In this document: positions 14,809 to 16,436 of the stretch, in pieces | Numbering within the stretch: position 1 is the stretch's first letter | Layout of the letters: every line of letters begins with the position of its first letter | Assembly: GCA_001800515.1 (NCBI GenBank) | Contig: MGVN01000021.1 | Coordinates: 1-16,436 of the forward strand | Source: Elusimicrobia bacterium RIFOXYB2_FULL_49_7 | GTDB lineage: Bacteria > Fibrobacterota > OXYB2-FULL-49-7 | Length of the DNA stretch: 16,436 nt | Direction: 5' to 3' | Translations under genes and position numbers: made by a program | Notes under the pieces: generated by a model | Database searches by the model: none | What the model was told of the DNA's origin: nothing | Seen by the model: only the letters and a program-made list of their open reading frames with translations

Positions 14809-14816
14809 CCTCCTTT
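14809..14816 (-). promoter_or_regulatory. Strong ribosome-binding site of the HTH gene
   Basis: On the minus strand the sequence reads AAAGGAGG followed by ATTTTTTC and the ATG at 14800. This is the best Shine-Dalgarno match among the minus-strand genes I inspected and fixes the start of the operon's first gene. Confidence 0.85.
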
Positions 14817-14817
14817 T

Positions 14818-14862
14818 TTAAAGTAATACTTAAAGATTAATTTAATCTTATTCTTAAAGTAA
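14818..14862. repeat. AT-rich direct and inverted repeats upstream of the HTH gene
   Basis: TTAAAGTAA occurs at 14818-14826 and again at 14854-14862, 36 bp apart and in the same orientation. A related TTAAAGATTAA lies between them at 14830-14840. The centre is a near-perfect inverted repeat, AAGATTAA (14833-14840), one T, TTAATCTT (14842-14849). AAAGTAAA (14856-14863) also has an inverted partner TTTACTTT at 14883-14890. The cluster sits in the leader just before the HTH ribosome-binding site, where a small AT-specific regulator could bind or an mRNA hairpin could form. Confidence 0.55.
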
Positions 14863-15007
14863 ATCTTATAGCTGTTTCACGCTTTACTTTCTGTTGTGCA
14901 AATGCGAATCCGAGAGTACAACATATTGCGCTTTTCATACAATCTTCTAACTTAATGTTTTTTAACAGGTTATGTCGCCCGATAATCCGTCCGACAAACC
15001 ATTTTGT

Positions 15008-15036
15008 AATATAGGCTTATTAACAATATTTGTCAA
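15008..15036 (-). promoter_or_regulatory. Sigma70-type promoter of the envelope operon
   Basis: Read on the minus strand, TTGACA (15036-15031) is a perfect -35 box, followed by exactly 17 nt and TATATT (15013-15008), a -10 box with one mismatch to consensus. The DNA just upstream of the -35 is A/T-rich, as in UP elements. Transcription would start near 15001, leaving a leader of about 200 nt before the HTH gene. It points into the seven-gene minus-strand unit. Confidence 0.7.
15020..15036. promoter_or_regulatory. Palindrome over the -35 box (candidate operator)
   Basis: TTAACAA (15020-15026), TAT, TTGTCAA (15030-15036) is an inverted repeat with one mismatch per seven-base arm. It covers the whole -35 box and part of the spacer of the minus-strand promoter, a position where a bound dimer would block RNA polymerase. 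Which protein binds it is unknown; the adjacent HTH protein is one candidate. Confidence 0.45.
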
Positions 15037-15081
15037 GCATTATCTTCATTAAATCAATTAAACTGCCTATAAAATGAGATC

Positions 15082-15111
15082 TTGAAAATCGAAAGTTATG
15101 TAATGTATTTT
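15082..15111 (+). promoter_or_regulatory. Possible promoter of recF
   Basis: TTGAAA (15082-15087), 18 nt, TATTTT (15106-15111) is a moderate sigma70-type match that would start RNA about 17 nt before the recF ATG. An alternative -10, TATAAA at 15068-15073, has only a poor -35 (TTCATT, 15045-15050). Both are tentative. Confidence 0.35.
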
Positions 15112-15134
15112 TATTCTTTAAGATACAAAGAAAA

Positions 15135-16223
15135 ATGGCTTTTTTTTCAACCCTTTCTCTTGAGAATTTTAGAAATATCCGACAAACCGGATTGGAGTTT
15201 GATCCCTATTGCAATTTTCTCATAGGAAATAATGGCAGCGGTAAAACCAACCTGCTGGAAGCATTGTTCTTTCTCGCTCTCGGAAAATCCCAGAGAAACG
15301 CCTCTGTCAAGGATTTCGTGCTCCAGGAAAGCGAGTATTTCCTGGCCGAAGTCCGTATCGATTCCGAGGGAAAACCCGCTCTCCGGCGCACACAAGGAAA
15401 CCGGAATGGTCACCTTTTTCAACAGGACGGCCATACTTTCCGCTCCGCCTCGGACTTCATCGGCGACTTGCCCATCATCAGCTTTGCTCCCGAGGATATT
15501 CTGCTGTGTTCCGGCCCGCCCGCAGAACGACGCCGCTTTCTTAACATGCTTTTATCTCAGGCTGATATTAATTATTTTTTATCCTTAAAAGAATACCACC
15601 GGACGCTCCTCCAAAGGAACGCCTATCTGAAAACAGAACGACCTGATTCTCATTATCTTTCCGTCCTGACCGAGACCTTGGTTCGGCAGGGTGCTCTGTT
15701 GCGTACTCGACGAAAAGAGATGCTCCCGACGTTGCAAACCTGTGCGCAAACCCACTTATCCGCTATGGTCGCGGATGAACAGATAACCCTTGACATCAGT
15801 GGACCGGCAACCGACAGCGAGGATGAGGCGCGCATTGCATTGGAAACCGAATTCCGCCGCAACGAACGCCAAGAACAACTGCTTTGCGTCACATTGGCCG
15901 GCCCTCACCGGGATGATATGCTGGTCCGACTGAATGGACTTTCGGTCCGAGACTTCGCGTCACGCGGCCAAACCCGCTCTCTGGCACTGTCCCTGAAACT
16001 GGCGGCCGCGGATGTCCTGTCCAACCGCAAAGGCAAAAATGTTGTCATGCTCCTGGACGACATCTTTTCCGAATTGGACGATGCCCGGGCAGAACGCCTC
16101 CTGGAGCGTATTTACGGGCGTGGTCAGATTTTCGCAGCCGCTCCACGCAATTTAACATCCCCGAACCGGCGGTCCACCGCCCGATTTCGTGTTTCCAACG
16201 GAACCGTGACCCGGGAAGCCTAA
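15135..16223 (+). CDS. recF: RecF, DNA replication and repair ATPase
   Basis: 362 aa, a normal RecF length. RecF is an SMC/ABC-like cytoplasmic ATPase that acts with RecO and RecR to load RecA at gaps and stalled forks. The N-terminus SLENFRNIR (8-16) is typical, so the ATG at 15135 is right although no strong ribosome-binding site precedes it. Walker A is GNNGSGKT (31-38), a conserved FAPEDILLCSGPPAERRRFLN segment spans 117-137, GPHRDD is at 256-261, the ABC-type signature SRGQTRSL at 276-283, and Walker B VVMLLDDIFSELD at 303-315. All ATPase motifs are intact. In many genomes recF follows dnaN; here it follows an intergenic region with a divergent envelope operon upstream. A DUF721 gene begins 1 nt after the stop, the usual recF-DUF721 neighbourhood, so gyrB may lie beyond the window. 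Confidence 0.95.
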   Translation: MAFFSTLSLENFRNIRQTGLEFDPYCNFLIGNNGSGKTNLLEALFFLALGKSQRNASVKDFVLQESEYFLAEVRIDSEGKPALRRTQGNRNGHLFQQDGHTFRSASDFIGDLPIISFAPEDILLCSGPPAERRRFLNMLLSQADINYFLSLKEYHRTLLQRNAYLKTERPDSHYLSVLTETLVRQGALLRTRRKEMLPTLQTCAQTHLSAMVADEQITLDISGPATDSEDEARIALETEFRRNERQEQLLCVTLAGPHRDDMLVRLNGLSVRDFASRGQTRSLALSLKLAAADVLSNRKGKNVVMLLDDIFSELDDARAERLLERIYGRGQIFAAAPRNLTSPNRRSTARFRVSNGTVTREA

Positions 16224-16224
16224 A

Positions 16225-16436
16225 ATGCGAAAAGAGACTAAACGGAAAAAGGAGCCCGTGTTACTGAGCAGCATTATCGATAAAGTGCTCCAGAAGGCAG
16301 GGATATTGTCCGCCGTTCGTGCGGAACAGGTTGTCCAGCAATGGGAAACCATCACGGGGTCAGCCCTGGCACAACACGCCCAGGCCGTGCGCATTGAAAA
16401 CGGCATGCTCTTTCTCCGGGCGGAAAGCAGCGCTTG
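16225..16436 (+). CDS. DUF721 (DciA-like) protein, N-terminal part
   Basis: An open frame of 70 complete codons runs from the ATG at 16225 off the right edge. After a Lys/Arg-rich start, the sequence SSIIDKVLQKAGI, VVQQWETITGSALAQHAQAVRIENGMLFLRAES follows the DUF721 pattern: a helix, the W-x-x-I-x-G motif (here WETITG), a conserved His, and a strand where the family has G-x-L-x-V. Members include DciA, the helicase loader or operator found in bacteria lacking DnaC. It starts 1 nt after the recF stop and is probably co-transcribed with it. The C-terminus is outside the window, so completeness is unknown. Confidence 0.8.
   Translation, partial: MRKETKRKKEPVLLSSIIDKVLQKAGILSAVRAEQVVQQWETITGSALAQHAQAVRIENGMLFLRAESSA

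Larger units (their letters stand above)
14801..15134. other. AT-rich divergent intergenic region between the envelope operon and recF
   Basis: These 334 nt hold no convincing gene. From right to left they contain the recF start region, the minus-strand promoter with its palindrome, an approximately 200-nt untranslated leader (about 14801-15001) for the envelope operon, and AT-rich repeats next to the HTH start. In the leader, TGTTGT near 14891-14896 can pair with ACAACA near 14918-14923. I found no clear DnaA box (TTATCCACA-like), so nothing here marks a replication origin. Confidence 0.6.

Noticed and set aside
14837..14938. 33-codon minus-strand ORF in the envelope-operon leader (starts MKSAICC)
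   Set aside because: Its start looks faintly like a signal peptide, but there is no good ribosome-binding site and the end is low-complexity AT-rich sequence overlapping the repeats. It could be a leader peptide, but nothing supports translation.
14801..15134. Possible replication origin next to recF
   Set aside because: The region is AT-rich and beside recF, but no cluster of DnaA boxes is visible and a promoter with leader explains most of it.
15135..16223. RecF-like ATPase as part of an anti-phage defence system (OLD or SMC-like)
   Set aside because: Length, N-terminus, GPHRDD motif and the following DUF721 gene all fit housekeeping RecF; no nuclease or partner defence gene is near.
1..16436. 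CRISPR arrays, tRNA or rRNA genes, transposons
   Set aside because: No regularly spaced repeats, cloverleaf-like conserved arms or transposase motifs were noticed on reading the window; a dedicated search was not possible.

Overview
The window looks like chromosomal DNA from a diderm (Gram-negative-type) bacterium of roughly balanced base composition. Two predicted outer-membrane beta-barrel proteins, a lipoprotein with a lipobox, several Sec signal peptides and the start of a GT9 (heptosyltransferase-like) glycosyltransferase all point to an outer membrane. No tRNA, rRNA, CRISPR array, insertion sequence or prophage gene was seen. I cannot fix the phylum; a deep-branching lineage rich in large TPR envelope proteins (Fibrobacterota-like, myxobacteria-like or similar) would fit, but that is a guess.

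Layout. Positions 1-1683 (minus): a secreted solute-binding protein followed after 1 nt by a GT9 glycosyltransferase cut by the window edge. Positions 1776-4597 (plus): a YfcE-like metallophosphoesterase, an HD-GYP cyclic-di-GMP phosphodiesterase 3 nt behind it and, after an 89-nt gap with nested palindromes, a single-pass membrane protein whose N-terminus resembles the L7/L12 C-terminal fold. Positions 4578-14800 (minus): a tightly packed seven-gene run, in transcription order a minimal MerR/BldC-type DNA-binding protein, two paralogous beta-barrel proteins, a 1193-aa periplasmic TPR protein, a 1004-aa TPR lipoprotein ending in a galactose-binding-like beta-sandwich, a small secreted protein of unknown function, and LarB. 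Spacings are 7, 8 and 5 nt, then three successive 4-nt ATGA overlaps. It ends in a 20-bp tail-to-tail overlap with the plus-strand gene. Positions 14801-15134: an AT-rich divergent regulatory region. Positions 15135-16436 (plus): recF and a DUF721/DciA-like gene cut by the window end.

The most interesting part is the seven-gene unit. It looks like a self-contained envelope assembly: two outer-membrane barrels, a long soluble periplasmic scaffold, a lipid-anchored scaffold with a sugar-binding-type fold and a small secreted partner, behind its own small regulator and a near-consensus sigma70-type promoter (TTGACA, 17 bp, TATATT) with a palindrome over the -35 box. The inventory recalls the outer parts of myxobacterial Glt/Nfs machinery, but no motor or inner-membrane component is present, so the resemblance is only at the level of gene types. 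Why the nickel-pincer cofactor enzyme LarB is coupled to its end is unexplained.
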